Shown: in pieces, positions 12,238 through 24,365 of the stretch
How the letters are laid out: every line of letters starts with the position of its first letter
How positions within the stretch are numbered: position 1 is the stretch's first letter
From: Siderastrea radians
Taxonomy: Eukaryota; Cnidaria; Anthozoa; Scleractinia; Rhizangiidae
Assembly (NCBI GenBank): GCA_964017195.1
Contig: OZ024890.1
Location: 68,129,376-68,193,375 of the forward strand
DNA length: 64,000 nucleotides
Reading direction: 5' to 3'
Made by a program: the position numbers and the translations under genes
The notes under the pieces: generated by a model
What the model was told of the DNA's origin: nothing
Seen by the model: the letters and a program-made list of their open reading frames with translations, nothing else
The model's database searches: none

Positions 12238-13893
12238 ATCAAAAGGAAACGATCATGTTCTTGTCTAGTTTAATATTGGCCATCGCTTCAGTCAGTGCTT
12301 TCCACAAGAACAAATTAAAGCTACACGTTCATGTATTAAACTAACAGTGTACCTTGATTCCTCAGCGAGATTTTTGCTCTTGTAGTTGACATCCTTGAAA
12401 ATAATTTTAGCTTGTTCACAAGACCGCTCTTGCTGTAGTTAACTTAAGCTTAAGTACCTCGCGATAAAAACAACTTTGTTAGGTGCGACGAAAATGTGCT
12501 CTCAGCATCCACAAAGTTCTCCATAAAGCCACTGAAGCAAACAACTTGCAGTATTTGATGGCGAGATACTGATTCCCAGTGCCGGTCTTTTTCTTAAAGT
12601 TCGAGAGTTCCTTTGCTCACATTACAGACTAACATGCTGCCACAATTTCCAGTTTGAGAAGCACGTTTGTGAGATTTTATCGCGGCCTTTTCATTATTCT
12701 TCTTTTTCCCGAGTTGTCTCCGCCCATAACGAAGAAGTATTTTCAAATAAAACCATCTTGTGTTGTAGAGGACGACGACAAACTGACACATATAATAGAA
12801 GCAGAGCAGTTTTCGTTCAAGGGCCACGCAAGTTTTTGCCCAGGGGGGGGGGGTAGAAGCGAGGCCTGGGACCGAGAAACGATGTTCTCACAACTTGCAA
12901 AGCGGTCCAGTCAAAACGTGGACAGCGGTGTTCGTCATAATAAATATTTCCGATCGACGATCAACGTATTCGAAATAGTGTGCAAAATTTGTCTATTTTG
13001 TCGGGGGAAAGTAAGCGGTGAGCGGCTAATCTCTCATGGAACTTACTGTCAGTTTCGTACAAGAGAATATTCCATGGAAGCGACATCGATGAAGACGCTT
13101 CTGTTTTCCCACTGTCTTGTTTGTTGCAGTGGCGAGTGGATCAGCTGCGAGCTGTACGGCAGTCACGTTTCGCTTGTTTATACTTGGAGACCAGGTTTGC
13201 GAGAAACGTTTCAAAGTTGAATGCTAGAATTAGATAATTCAACGTAAATAAACTTCTCACCGAGAGAAAGCGCTTGAACTATTCAGGATTTTATTTCTTG
13301 TACTCCGCGACCTAATTTTGGTCTTTGTCTATCGCTGAACTGATGCATGTGATAAGCTTAAATAAAAATACTGTCAATGCTTCTTTTTACATCTCATTCT
13401 GTAATGAATTGATAGCATGAGATGAGACAGTTATGGCTGTTCTCGGTTTGCATGTTTTCCTCCAGCGTGGTCTAAATAAATTGCAACGGGAAATGTGGCA
13501 TAAAAGATCGATGGAAATAAATTCAATCAAAACCGCTATAACCTAAATGCGTGGAAACAATACCTACGCACAGAATACGACTTTTATTATCAATAATCCA
13601 GTTATGTGTTAACAAGATCATTTCACAGTTCAGTACTTTGAACCCGATCCCAGTTTTTAACCCAGCTTCAGAAAATTCTGATTCTATAAGTCGATCAGCA
13701 CAGACTGGATTGATCGAAGTGCTACTGTTCTACTTTGCGACTAAAAAACTTCGAGAGTAAACTTTTGTCTTCATAAGAAGCAAAATGCACGAAAACACGA
13801 TAAAAGTGTAAAATACGATCAATTTGTCAATTACCTAAACGAAGGGACAACACCGAATTGGCAGCCATAGTTTTTTTCCCTTCAGCGGCTGGG
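12238..13893. other. no gene recognised
   Basis: It contains the longest plus-strand frame of this region (12654-13220, 188 codons). That frame crosses a G10 run, has no domain and no splice logic, and is probably chance. Nothing else is supported. Confidence 0.35.
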
Positions 13894-13955
13894 TTCCGTC
13901 AATCTCGTTCCCAGAGGCTGCATTCCTTTTGGTCAGCACCAAGTCCACGAGTAAG
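13894..13955. repeat. solo end of a foldback family
   Basis: ATCTCGTTCCCAGAGGCTGC followed by a TCCTTTTGGTCAGCACCA-like block resembles the inverted ends of the element at 29405-29670 (TTCTCGTCCCCAGAGCTGCG). The partner end is missing. Confidence 0.45.
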
Positions 13956-14015
13956 AAGTTTCAAAACAGGAAACGAAAGACGAAAATGTCTTGCGATGAT
14001 TTTGCTGGACGTTTT

Positions 14016-14727
14016 TAATCTCGTTCCCAGATCTCGCGGGTGGGCGAAGCCGAAGGCGAGATCTGGTCAAATCCGATTTGTACCACGTGATTGCCTGTCA
14101 GGAATGTGGCAGGCAAGTCAATAGCGCATGCCCGAGACAATTCTAAGAAAATGGCAATCAAATGAATAACCAACGCTTAACCAAATGGATAACGAGTGCT
14201 TAACCAATCCCGTCTTTCCTGGAATGATATCTAGCAAAGTATTTTACTAAAGAATAAAGCAGAAGGCAATCATCAAAGCTCAGTTCGGGTAAATAATATT
14301 TTATTTGAATAAGTGTTCATTCGGCGGCTACATGCAATGACTAGACATGTCTAGGTTTTATGCAAATTTGATCGGGTCACGTAAATATTCTTACGGCGGA
14401 TTCTTAAGGCGGAACATCGTTATTCGTTAGAAATAGCTTTATAATGCTATGAAGAACTGAGAAGAAATCTTCTTGACTTTTGAGGCCGACTGTAAACAAC
14501 GAAATGACCCAAGAATGCATATATTATGATTGCGTGCACAATGTCTAATTTGCATAAAAACAGACATTGAATTCCCTTGAGGCCCTGAGAAGCCTCGCAA
14601 CGCACGTTCAAATTTTAGCGCTGTGACAGCCATGTTTTGAAACAGCCAATTAAAAAAATCGAATTTTCTTACTTGACCAGATCTCGCCTTCGGCTTCGCC
14701 CACCCGCGAGATCTGGGAACGAGATTA
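14016..14727. mobile_element. MULE-type MITE, 712 bp, 9-bp TSD
   Basis: Inverted ends of at least 50 bp begin TAATCTCGTTCCCAGATCTC and contain GGGCGAAGCCGAAGGCGAG. They are flanked by the 9-bp direct repeat GGACGTTTT at 14007-14015 and 14728-14736. A 9-bp duplication with long inverted ends is typical of Mutator-like elements. No transposase is present. Confidence 0.75.
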
Positions 14728-15533
14728 GGACGTTTTCGATCACGTCAGAGACGGACAGTGGGAAAGAAATCAGACAATGGGCTATACAAACTCCCAAAGA
14801 ATAGATAAATGCAGTTAAATTCACATTCATGTTAGACAAGACCTAAAAAGGGAACAAGTGTCGGTCGCATGATTAAAACGAAAAAGGCGCCAAAACCTTG
14901 TGATACGTTGCAGCGGCTCTTGACAAAGCTGAATGAATACCCGCTTCAAGATAAACGACGGTCGAAGGAGCACAATTTTGGAATAATTCCTCTAATTTCC
15001 AACTCTAAAGTATGGTTCATGGACAATGGTGGCTTGAAAATTGTTTTCAACATTGTCTAAAGCGGATAGAAGCTGACAGTCTGTCCAGTGCAGTCGTAGA
15101 AGTTAAAATAAGCGGCTTTGTGTTCAAAATCCGTTCACTCCGCGGAGCCATGTGCGAGTTTGATGGAACAGAAGACAGGATTTAAGCTTATTTTGTTGAA
15201 CTGGAGCAGATAATTTCACTGTAGCTGAAAAGTGAATGGTGGATTGGCTTCTTGAATAACATGGTGCAGAAACTGGTGCAGCGGCCGGACAGAATGACAA
15301 AAACAACGAAAACAGCGATCTTGTAAAATAAACCCAAATTTTGATAATTCCGCTTTAGCCGTTTAAACGCGTCTTGACACAAAAAGAAATCATTATAAAG
15401 CCAAACTGGACCGAAATTTTCCTTCCTGAGAGTAATAAAGCCAGAAGTACGAAGATATCCGAAGGTTTTACGAAATCGTTTCTGAAATGACCGCGCGCTT
15501 AAATGGAAGGAATGGAAACAACCGCTGATTCTG

Positions 15534-15541
15534 TGACGTCA
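15534..15541. promoter_or_regulatory. palindromic CRE-like site TGACGTCA
   Basis: An exact cAMP-response-element palindrome about 350 bp upstream of the candidate first exon at 15893. The same octamer occurs at 20308-20315. Function is not shown. Confidence 0.2.
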
Positions 15542-15584
15542 CTGTTGATGAGCAAAGAAAGCTCAAGATCGAAAGGCGAGTATT

Positions 15585-15826
15585 GGGCCATTCCATTTAA
15601 TCTCCGTACCCCCCCTATTGAGGGTTAATTATAAATTTTACCCCTTAGGAAAAAAAAGATCAAAGTGCCGACGCATTCCCCCCTTCAGAAAAAGGCAGAT
15701 GTTTTCGAGAGATCAAAGGTACCGACATAGCTACCCCCTCAGAAATGACTTTAAAAACCCCCTCCCTCTCCCTAGGATTTCCCTGACCCTCAATAGGGGG
15801 GGTGCGGACATTAAATGGAATGGCCC
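15585..15826. mobile_element. 242-bp MITE with ~40-bp inverted ends
   Basis: Ends begin GGGCCATTCCATTTAAT and lead through a C7 run to TATTGAGGGT. The right end mirrors this. ATT flanks both sides (15582-15584 and 15827-15829). The superfamily is unclear. Confidence 0.6.
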
Positions 15827-15892
15827 ATTGAAGAGTATTGTTGTAATTTTTTCGAAAATTCTCTGTTTTCACCCGTTTTCTTTGCGTTGAAA

Positions 15893-16012
15893 ATGGCCGA
15901 GGAGCTCAAACCTGTGGCATTTAACGTAGAGCCATACCAGTTTGAGCTAATTACCTCAGAATCGGACTGCAAAATCTCAGATGATATTCGACCGACAGCA
16001 ATGGCTTCCAAG
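15893..16012 (+). CDS. candidate first coding exon, unidentified
   Basis: The ATG is preceded by AAA and opens a 40-codon frame beginning MAEELKPVAFNVEPYQFEL and ending TAMASK, then a donor AAG|GTAAAC at 16012. Acidic and hydrophobic residues alternate in a coding-like way. No downstream exon was found with confidence, so this could be an exon, a transposon N-terminus or chance. Confidence 0.3.
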
Positions 16013-16644
16013 GTAAACGACGGAATTGGTAAAGTTTAATGGTGAGCGTTTAAGCTTATTTATTCATTACACTGTAAAAGTTCGCCGTATAATTGTTAAT
16101 AAATGCGTTACCACTTTATCTGAGGCATTTTTGTTGTTCTTTGCAGCCCTTTTGTACACTTATCATGATCGATGTTTGTTGTTATGCCTTACTGACTAGA
16201 CTGACTAGAGTAAAGCAAAGCTTCTTATACATGTATCCATTATGGTTGCTGTGTGAGTACGGTTTTCATCCTCGCGGCAACAGCGGCAGGAAATCCAGCT
16301 CAAATTTTTAACATAGCCGAAAACAGGTTACAGTTCTTGTTGAATGTATCTGTCTACATCACAAAGTGTTACTAGTGACTGTGTTTGTTTGTTGTTTTGC
16401 ATATATACAATCTTAGGCTCGAAATTTAGGTGCATTTAAATTTTGGCAACTGTGTACTAATGCCAGCTGGGCGAGAAAGTGTTCTGCTGTCGTGCAATTC
16501 CCAAATCCCGTGATAAGATACCACCTGCTATGTCCTAGAGACAGAAAAAAGAAAATTTTTTAAATCCAGCTGTCATTGAGACAGATTATAATCAGTATTT
16601 TGAAAATGAAGGCCGGAGTACGTACATATTTAAACGTATTTTTG

Positions 16645-17030
16645 CTTTGGGCTCTTTTTTTTTGGGGGGGGGGTGGAGGGGCAGAGAACAAACTCCATGT
16701 ATAGATTGGTGCAACCCAAATGAGTATGGTTTTAAAGCCTGTTTGGTCTGAAAATGGTTGTTGACTTAAAAGTCAGGTCTGAAAATGGTAATTGACTTGG
16801 GGGTGACAGTTATGTTTTGTCAGTTCTGAAAATGGGTGGGAAAAATTACACATGGGTTCTCAAGATGGGTAAGGAAAATGACATGTTTGGTCTGACAGTG
16901 GGCACACTGAGAGCTGCTTTGTGGTTGAATTTTGTTTGGGAAAAGAGAAAGAAAAACCTCTGGGAGCAGGGGAGGAACCAGGGGACCAGTGGGGAGGGAA
17001 AATTACATATTTTGGTCCGAAAATGAATCA
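16645..17030. repeat. G-run plus degenerate ~30-bp tandem repeats
   Basis: After a T8G10 tract, the motif GGTCTGAAAATGG recurs several times in varied spacing, up to GGTCCGAAAATG at about 17010. It looks like the interior of a decayed MITE. Confidence 0.5.
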
Positions 17031-17263
17031 CCTATAAATTGTGTTCATGAGAAAACATCCTTCATTAATACATGATGAGATGTTGCAAATGCTCATAAGG
17101 TTGTGTGCTAAATACTAAGATATTTGACAAAAGGTGACGTGAAAGTAGTAAAAGATCAAGGAACAATAATTAAATGACAATTACAAAAACCCTTATTACA
17201 TGAATGAACATGATTACATAAACAGTATACCTTGTTATGTTCTTAGCAACCTTGTGCACTTGA

Positions 17264-17545
17264 AATTATGAATATATGAAATTCATATATTTGAACTGCG
17301 GAATGAAGAATTAAATGTAAAGAAGACCCTCGCAGTTATTAACAGTTGGCTTGTTAGCTCAATCGGTTAGAGCGCTGCACCGGTATCGCAAAGGTCAGGG
17401 TTCGAATCCCGGCAAGCCTGATTTTTTCAGGCTTTCTTTTCGCAACTGCATAAGTTGCGTTAATAACTGCGAGGATCTTCTTTACATTTAATTCTTCATT
17501 CCGCAGTTCAAATATATGAATTTCATATATTCATAATTTCATCTT
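17264..17545 (+). repeat. tRNA-like SINE with a fused inverted arm
   Basis: The tRNA-like head is at 17347-17419. It has acceptor-type ends GGCTTGT and GCAAGCC, a D arm GCTC..GAGC and a perfect B box GGTTCGAATCC. The anticodon stem is poor, so it is not a working tRNA. A hairpin AAGCCTG-T-run-CAGGCTT follows (17413-17434). The tail at 17461-17542 is mirrored upstream at 17264-17341 as an inverted copy, so the head sits between ~75-bp inverted arms. Confidence 0.7.
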
Positions 17546-17589
17546 CATCTTTCCCGGGTACATTACGAACCAATTTAATGACCAGCTCC

Positions 17590-17750
17590 CAGTTGGCTTG
17601 TTAGCTCAATCGGTTAGAGCGCTGCACCGGTATCGCAAATATCAGGGTTCGAATCCCGGCAAGCCTGATTTTTTCAGGCTTTCTTTTCGCAACTGCATAA
17701 GTTGCGTTAATAACTGCGAGGATCTTCTTTACATTTAATTCTTGTGCACT
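17590..17750 (+). repeat. tRNA-like SINE, second copy
   Basis: The head at 17594-17667 is nearly identical to that at 17347 (GGTCAGGG reads ATATCAGGG here). The same AAGCCTG/CAGGCTT hairpin and tail follow, truncated at TTTAATTCTT. It lacks the upstream inverted arm. Confidence 0.75.
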
Positions 17751-17754
17751 TTAT

Positions 17755-18830
17755 GACCCCTTTGATGTATATGGTTTAACAAGTATTGGGTTTACAATCA
17801 GTTGTACTACCAGTACAACATATAAGTAATAAAATTGTTAGTTGAAAGCAAAAACAAACTCTCAAATTTTAGCTTAAACAAATCAAATGTGATGTCATTA
17901 TTTCTAAGACTGTGAAATCGAGTTAATGTTGTTCTTCTACTGTTGTTACTGGTTAGCTGACCTGTTTATTTATTTAAAATAGATTTATTTTTGTAGTTGA
18001 CATATTTATTTAATCCCTTTACTGCTGAGTTACCTTTTACTCATCTGTGTATCTTTCTTATGAGTCTGTTGTTTCCTCTTTCATTCTCAGAACATGTATA
18101 GAGTAATGTTGCTTACAGGCAAATTACACTTACTGGATACGTATGAAGCTGGGACGACAAATCCCAATAGCCATTTCATCTTGTCTGGTTTTAAAAATTA
18201 GAGAGAGCTTCCCAAGTAAAAGTTGAAACTGAAAGGGCTTTGAATATGTCCATTAACAGCTTGGCAGTCTTGCTAGATAATATTAACATCATATTTGGTT
18301 GACACTTGTACTACTCTTTGAAATGTATCTCAACTTTGTATTTTCTTCAATTACTACAGAGTGGTACTTAACCTAGGAGGTGAGAGGGGAGGGGCTCCCA
18401 TAGTGTAGTGAAGGGGTCACCGTAATTATAATTCATGCTTTGGTACCACTTCGGGTGTTTGAATTAAAAATGACCATTGTCAGCGTGTTTTGATACTTTC
18501 TAGGGTTTTAAGGTACTATATAATGTCAGAAATTCATGCTGGCAGGAACAACTTTTCAAGAGGTATTAGTACTTCTTGGAGTGACAAGGAACATATGCGA
18601 CACCCACAAAAAGAAGTTTTTTTTGTTTCAAACAACAATCAATTCCTTCAGTTTTTATGGGTCAACCATTTCCCCCTCCTAAAAGTACTTAGATAGCAGC
18701 TGTACGAAGGGTGGACCCCATAATTATATTAAGTGATACACTTGTCATAAACTTGAGAGGGGCATGTTTGTCTTGATATCATGTCATTTCTGCCTCCCCT
18801 AAAAATCATGAACATGGAACAGCCTGGAAC
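17755..18830. other. no gene recognised
   Basis: AT-rich sequence with short open frames only. Nothing is supported. Confidence 0.35.
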
Positions 18831-18838
18831 ACCTGCTT

Positions 18839-19481
18839 CCCAGGGGGGTACTCCGGATTTCAAGTGACGGGGATGATCGAATGGGGGCAAAAATCAAAAC
18901 CCCAAAAACCCCCTAAGGCCTCCAAAGAAACCAAAAAATCCCTGGACCAAAATTCCCAAAATCCCATGCCGAATTTTCGAGCCTCAAAAATTTCCAGAAA
19001 GGATTAACCCACAAGTCACAAGCAAAAGATATCAAGAATTCACTACAGCAAAAGGGAATTCCAGTGAGGATAAAGCCGGGTGATAAACACGATGGATGAG
19101 AAATCAGTTGAATGAATTGAAGCCTTGTGAAATACACCCGGGACACTTTGCGGACTATTGTATAACCGGTTTTATGAAACGGATGCAATGTAATGTGACA
19201 CCATCGTTAAATATAATTGAAACAACCCCAAAACAAGTTTGGTTGTCAGTACTTAATATTCGCAGAACTACGCGGCCAGGATACACAGGCACTACCCCAG
19301 TTCTTCAGATTGTTTTGAATACCCAAAAAATCTCTACTTAAATCAAGCCACCCAAAAAAATACTTGCCAAATTTTCCTACCCAAAAACATCCCGGAATGG
19401 AAAATTTCAACCCCCCCCCCCCAAAAAAAAATCCTTCGATTATCACCGTCGCTTGAAATCCGGATTACCCCCCCCCCCGGG
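18839..19481. mobile_element. hAT-type MITE, 643 bp, 8-bp TSD
   Basis: The left end CCCAGGGGGGTACTCCGG and the right end (complement CCCGG, G-run, TAATCCGG) are inverted. The shared inner block is ATTTCAAG.GACGG.GAT.ATCGAA. ACCTGCTT flanks both sides (18831-18838 and 19482-19489). An 8-bp duplication and a CAGGG-like end are hAT features. The interior is rich in CCCAAAA. Confidence 0.7.
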
Positions 19482-19489
19482 ACCTGCTT

Positions 19490-22220
19490 GCCAGTGACAA
19501 GCCACAACCCTTAGAAACTAGGCCAGTTTATTAAATCTGGGTTTATGTTGTTGGTTGTCTTGAGTGTTGGCTTGTGAGAGGCTTAAGAAGGGCCTGTAGC
19601 CGCTGTGTGAAAGCGATAAAACTGAAATATTTTAGTGCGTGAAAAATATTACATTCAGAGCTCGAAATTTACGTTTGTTTATAATTATTGAAGCCTAATT
19701 TATGCGCCAAACACCCGAGGTTATTGTTAATGCTTAGTAACTGCTATGACTTATAATTCTCAAGTAAACTAACTGAAAGAGTTAACAACCATCAGAAGAT
19801 ACAAGCTAGTCATAGATATATTGAACAAAATGCAAAATTCTTACCTCTAAATTTCTACGTTGTGCAAATGCTGAACACGCAATTGGAATTCCCGTGTGAA
19901 GTTGCTCCGTTCTTGGGCGGACATGGATGGTTTATACCGCTGTAACTTACCGCTCAAAACAACCTCCACAAGCTCGGAAAACCGGCAAAAACACAGCAAA
20001 CACATAACAGGTAAGGTTCTTCAAACTTTATTTGGATTTTTAGGTATTGTCCTTGGAAAACCGCCGTTTATTTTCGATCGAATCGCTTTGGTTACCTGTG
20101 GTGTAACTGGTCTGCACAGACTCGTGAATCAGTGTTTTGTGGGTTGAAACGATCCTCCTTTCATTCTTTGAGCCATTCTTGAGGCAGTTCTGGATCTTCT
20201 GGAAACTTAAAATTACTTACTTTACTCTCATAGTAGCACAAAACACCATGATTTTCCGCTCAAGTCCTCACACTTCGAATCCCCGCAATTTTCCAGCTCG
20301 CCAACAGTGACGTCACTAGTGTTATTTCCGACAATTTACCGACAACTTTCCCGACCGCTCTACGATTATGAAGGCCAAAAAGTAGCACTTTTCACGTGCC
20401 ATTATCTCTGCGATCCTAAGTCCAATTGACTTGAAACTTCAGAATATGTTTATTTGATACCAAATCAACACATAACAAGTAAATTGGATTGAAAGAAAAA
20501 TTGTCGAAATTTTGGTTTATTTGACCTTTAAGCAAGACATCGTATCTGTCGTATTTGTAAGCTTTGAAAGTTCAGACAGTTTGCAGCTGGCAGGACTAGT
20601 AAATCTCTTCGAGTGTAGGTAAAAGGTCTTTCTTTAGTATTAAATTGTTTCACCCTCAACTTTGATTGTCTGTGTACGAAATCGTCTATCCTTGATTGTG
20701 ATAGATTTTTAATGTTTCTAGCTGTACTGAAAAGTGGCTGTTCAGTTTGCCTTGATTCATTGAGTTGAATTATTTATAGACCTGAGATACTCGTTAATAA
20801 ATTGTACCTAAGTCATTTTTTGTGTTTATTCTATGTAAAGTTTTAGTATTTCGGCAAACCAGCTTTCCGTACAAAACCTACACCGTAGTAAAATATTTGC
20901 GACGTAGCGGTGGAGAAAACACAACACCAGCACAGTCGAAAGGCGAACATAACACAACGCCGGCTCAGGTACGTTTCATAAATAAATGACCCCTCTACTT
21001 TGTCCAAGACCGTTTAATAGCATCATGCAGTGCAGTTGATTTGCTCTGTGTCTTCCTTAATAAATAAGCAGTCGCACTCTGTAAAAAATGTAGCTAATTT
21101 TTGCGCGTATATGCCGCGCGCTAAAAACAAGGCCAAATAAAGGTTGATTTCTTGCTCAGCTAGACTTTTCAAATTAGTAAGCTTACAAAACACAAAAAGG
21201 TTCTACACACTATTCGACTGCTAAATGAACCTCGTCCATGACTATCGTTTTCTTTCAAGATGTCTCTGAAAATTTGTTAATTTTGTAAAGGGCCGTTAAA
21301 TGTGAAATAAAATTTGCGGCGGCACTTCAAACTTCTCGACAATGGCTACGTTTTCAGTACCCTTGAAAATTTTCATGCTTGATATTTGTTCTTCTATCAA
21401 AAAGTTTAATGAAGATACGACTACAATAAAAGAGTTAATTTTCTCTTCCCCACTGTTGTTAAAAAACACACACAGTTCAGTCACAAACGTATGGAGGCAG
21501 CAGTCACTAGAGATCTTCCATATTCAGCTGGCAGTACACAAATGGTATCTTTACCAACAACAGTCTTCAGCGCCTCATATTGGCGTTCTTTTCATAAAAG
21601 GTCCGCTCTCCTTTCTGAACTGAATTTTCTGACGCTAAGTGAAACAAATTTATAGAAACCGGTGCGGCAGTCTTCGCGAGACTGCGAGCGAGGATTATTT
21701 TCATTTTCACGCGAGTCTCGCGTGAATATCAAAGGCGCCAAAAACAAGGGGATGTCCTAATATTTCGCGCCTTTTTTGTCTTTACTCGACCCATAACGCA
21801 TGCTCAGTTCGTAAACTGCCGCACATTGCCGCACATGCGCTTTAAAAAACCGGAAGCCTAAAAAGTGGCATCCGGTTTTTGATTATCCCAGAGCCCGTGG
21901 CATTTCCATCCCGCTGACCGTAAATGCGCGCGGGCTCTGGGGACGAGATTGGGGTTCCGTTGGAACATGCAACATCTGCGCACGCGTAGGAGGCAGATCC
22001 GCTGACTAGAACCTCACAGATTGCTTTGCAAGTTGTGAGAACATCGTTTGGATTTCATTTAAGAGAATCTATGGGAAGTTGCTTTCCCCCCCCTGTTTTT
22101 GCCGATCGACAGCAACGATCATCAAACTGATTCGAAAGCCAGTTAAAATCGCGGGCTTCTTTCCTTGACGTGAATGAACTACCGGAAGTGTGGTTTCGTA
22201 CCTAAAGTGATGCCATATAA
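19490..22220. other. no firm gene; one weak exon and a repeat-end fragment
   Basis: It includes the weak exon candidate at 19923-20010 and a CRE-like TGACGTCA at 20308. A hairpin (21892-21940) is followed by CTCTGGGGACGAGATTG, which resembles the ends of the 29405 family. The rest is unassigned. Confidence 0.3.
19923..20010 (+). CDS. weak candidate first exon
   Basis: The ATG opens a 29-codon frame starting MDGLYRCNLPLKTT and ending in a good donor (ACAG|GTAAGG) at 20010. It would be in phase 1. No partner exon is identified. The frame extends upstream to an ATG at 19896. Confidence 0.2.
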
Positions 22221-22221
22221 T

Positions 22222-22362
22222 AACCCTCTTACTAACTTCACTTGCTCAGGACCGTACTGGGGAATATTGGCCCTCGGTCGTTTTTGTACGGACCTCGCTG
22301 CCACGACCTCGGGCCAATATTCCCCAGTACGGCCCTCGCGTTCAGTTAGTAACCTGGAAGAG
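22222..22362. mobile_element. foldback MITE, ~140 bp
   Basis: The outer arms TTACTAACT / AGTTAGTAA and a long inner arm (ACCGTACTGGGGAATATTGG, mirrored at 22312-22333) make a near-perfect palindrome with a short loop. Organisation is like the palindrome at 23284-23402. Confidence 0.65.
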
Positions 22363-23283
22363 GTTAATCATTCGTTTTTTCTGAAGCATCTCAGCGGTCC
22401 GGAATCCTAAATCCTTGAATCTGATTGGCTAATGACGCGCGCTCCAGCGGTCGGACGCCGCGTACGGACCCGCTCTAAAGTGAAATCATTTCTACCGCAC
22501 TCTCGCACAACAAAACGTTGGATTTTTCTTCTTAAAATGGAACTTTTCTCTCACTAGCCGCTGTAAAGGGAAAGGAAAAATCAGCAATGGAATAAAAGGC
22601 CCGGTTATCCTCCGAAAAAGGCGAGCATCCCTCTGTTTTTGTTAAGAAAATTTTGCTGGCTTGCTGTTTTTGAGTTGTAGTTTTCTTATTGACACGCCAT
22701 TTGATTTAATACAGGTTAACTGCAAGGTAGTCTTTCGACCTCCGTTTCTCAGTTGAAATTTCGTTATTTTCCTTGGAGTTCTCTTTTCTAATCCCGTCCC
22801 ATTTAGCTTCATTCAAGACAATATGATTACTAATGATTGTTAGCTAAAATAGTCAAACAAGAAACCTTGCAATGCTGTGTCTTGGATCGACAAGAACTGC
22901 TGCATGTCAACAGGGTTTTTTTATACAGTTTAGTTTTCTCTGAGTATCGATTTGCGAAAATCTTGACCAAGAACAACAAAAATGTTTAGAATACTAAGAT
23001 ACGCCTTAGTTTTCACTAAAAATCTTACTTGTTTTAAAGATATTTCAGTACTGAAAACCAAATTTAAATGTGTGATTTCATTTTCAATAAGACAAAGCTT
23101 ATTTCTTTATTCTTGCTCTGAGACGTCGGGGTTTGTTCTTAACGCTTATTGTTTTATGATATATTTTTATTTCTGTTTTATCGTTAGTCTATCCTTTATC
23201 CCTACGGTTTGCTGGCGGCTCTTAACAGTTCTGAAACCAATTCGCCTCGTTCCACTTCCAAAATTGCAGGAAAAAATAAACAC

Positions 23284-23402
23284 GTTATTCACCGGCCTTG
23301 GTCGGTCCATTTTGGGAAAAACTGTGCCCTCGGTCTTGAGTACGGCCCTTGGCCGCTCGGGCACAGTTTTTCCCTATACGGACCTCCCAGCCGGTGAATA
23401 AC
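23284..23402. mobile_element. foldback MITE, ~119 bp
   Basis: GTTATTCACCGGC at the left and its complement at the right, with inner GGGAAAAACTGTGCCC arms. It shares the CCTCGGTC / GTACGG core with 22222-22362. Confidence 0.65.
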
Positions 23403-23519
23403 ATATATGAATTCATTAATTCTTTTGTAAATTTTAATGTAGATAGATAATTTTTTTATATTTGGTAGGTGGTACTCTATTTTCCTGTTAAGTCTGTCTC
23501 TAAACACTCGGAGAATTAT

Positions 23520-24189
23520 CCAGGTCCGTGACAATTGTCACTACACTATAGTTGCGTGACGGCTCGGATCAGAGAGGGATCAAGCAAGCTAGCGATTTTC
23601 TAGTATGTTCAAGCTCGGAAAATTCCTCAGCTACAAAACCAAATTGGTCTTTTAAATCGCTTGGTAATTCTAAACAAACTTCGAATACTCCCACGACGTT
23701 TGAATGAAAAATTATGTCTAAATACTGGGTGTTTCTGACTGGCGGGCCTGGCGGATCTAGTCACAAAAAGTGTCGGTATAAACTTAGAGATTTCAGTATC
23801 GCTCAGTTGTATGCACAAGCTCACAAATTCATCAACTACAAGACTAAATTGTCTTTTGAATTGCTTGATAATTCTAAACAATCCTCGAATGCTCCCAGGA
23901 ATGAGAAATCCCGTCCAAATTCAGTTCGTTCTGACTGGCGGGTGTAGCCACAAATAATTCAGTGTCGCTAACATCGCATTTTGTAGTATGCACAAGCTCG
24001 GAAAACTCGTCAACTACAAAACCAAAATACTTTTCTGAATCGCTTGGCAATTCTAAACAAATATAGAATAGTTTTAAAATGTTGGAAAAAGCCTTCCCGT
24101 CGAAATCCTTAGAAAATTTCGGACTGCAGGCAGGAGGGTATTTAGTCATGATCAGTACTCGGCTGCTGGGTATCTACTGCACTGCCTAT

Positions 24190-24220
<31 letters not shown>

Positions 24221-24365
24221 CTTATTTATTTATTTATTTATTTATTGGTTTATTATCTATTTTATTATTATTATTTTTTATTTTTCATTTTTCTCAGTTT
24301 TTGATGACCCCGCACTCCGCAGTCCGCACCCCTCACCCCGACCCCGCGTTTTCGGAACAACCTTT
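23520..24365 (-). repeat. ~850-bp dispersed repeat, copy 2 (inverted)
   Basis: Reverse-strand match to 8667-9530: the same ends (GACAATTGTCACGGA; TTCCGAAAACGCGGGG), the same ~185-205-bp internal units (TTCTAAACAA at about 23668, 23871 and 24050), and an AAAT microsatellite (24187-24248). It carries about one more recognisable unit than copy 1 and a shorter TGCGGGG tract. Confidence 0.7.

Noticed and set aside
12654..13220. 188-codon plus-strand open frame
   Set aside because: Crosses a G10 run, has no recognisable motif, and is not bounded by exon signals.
17347..17419. Functional tRNA gene
   Set aside because: B box and acceptor are good but the anticodon stem does not pair and the same head recurs with a SINE body.
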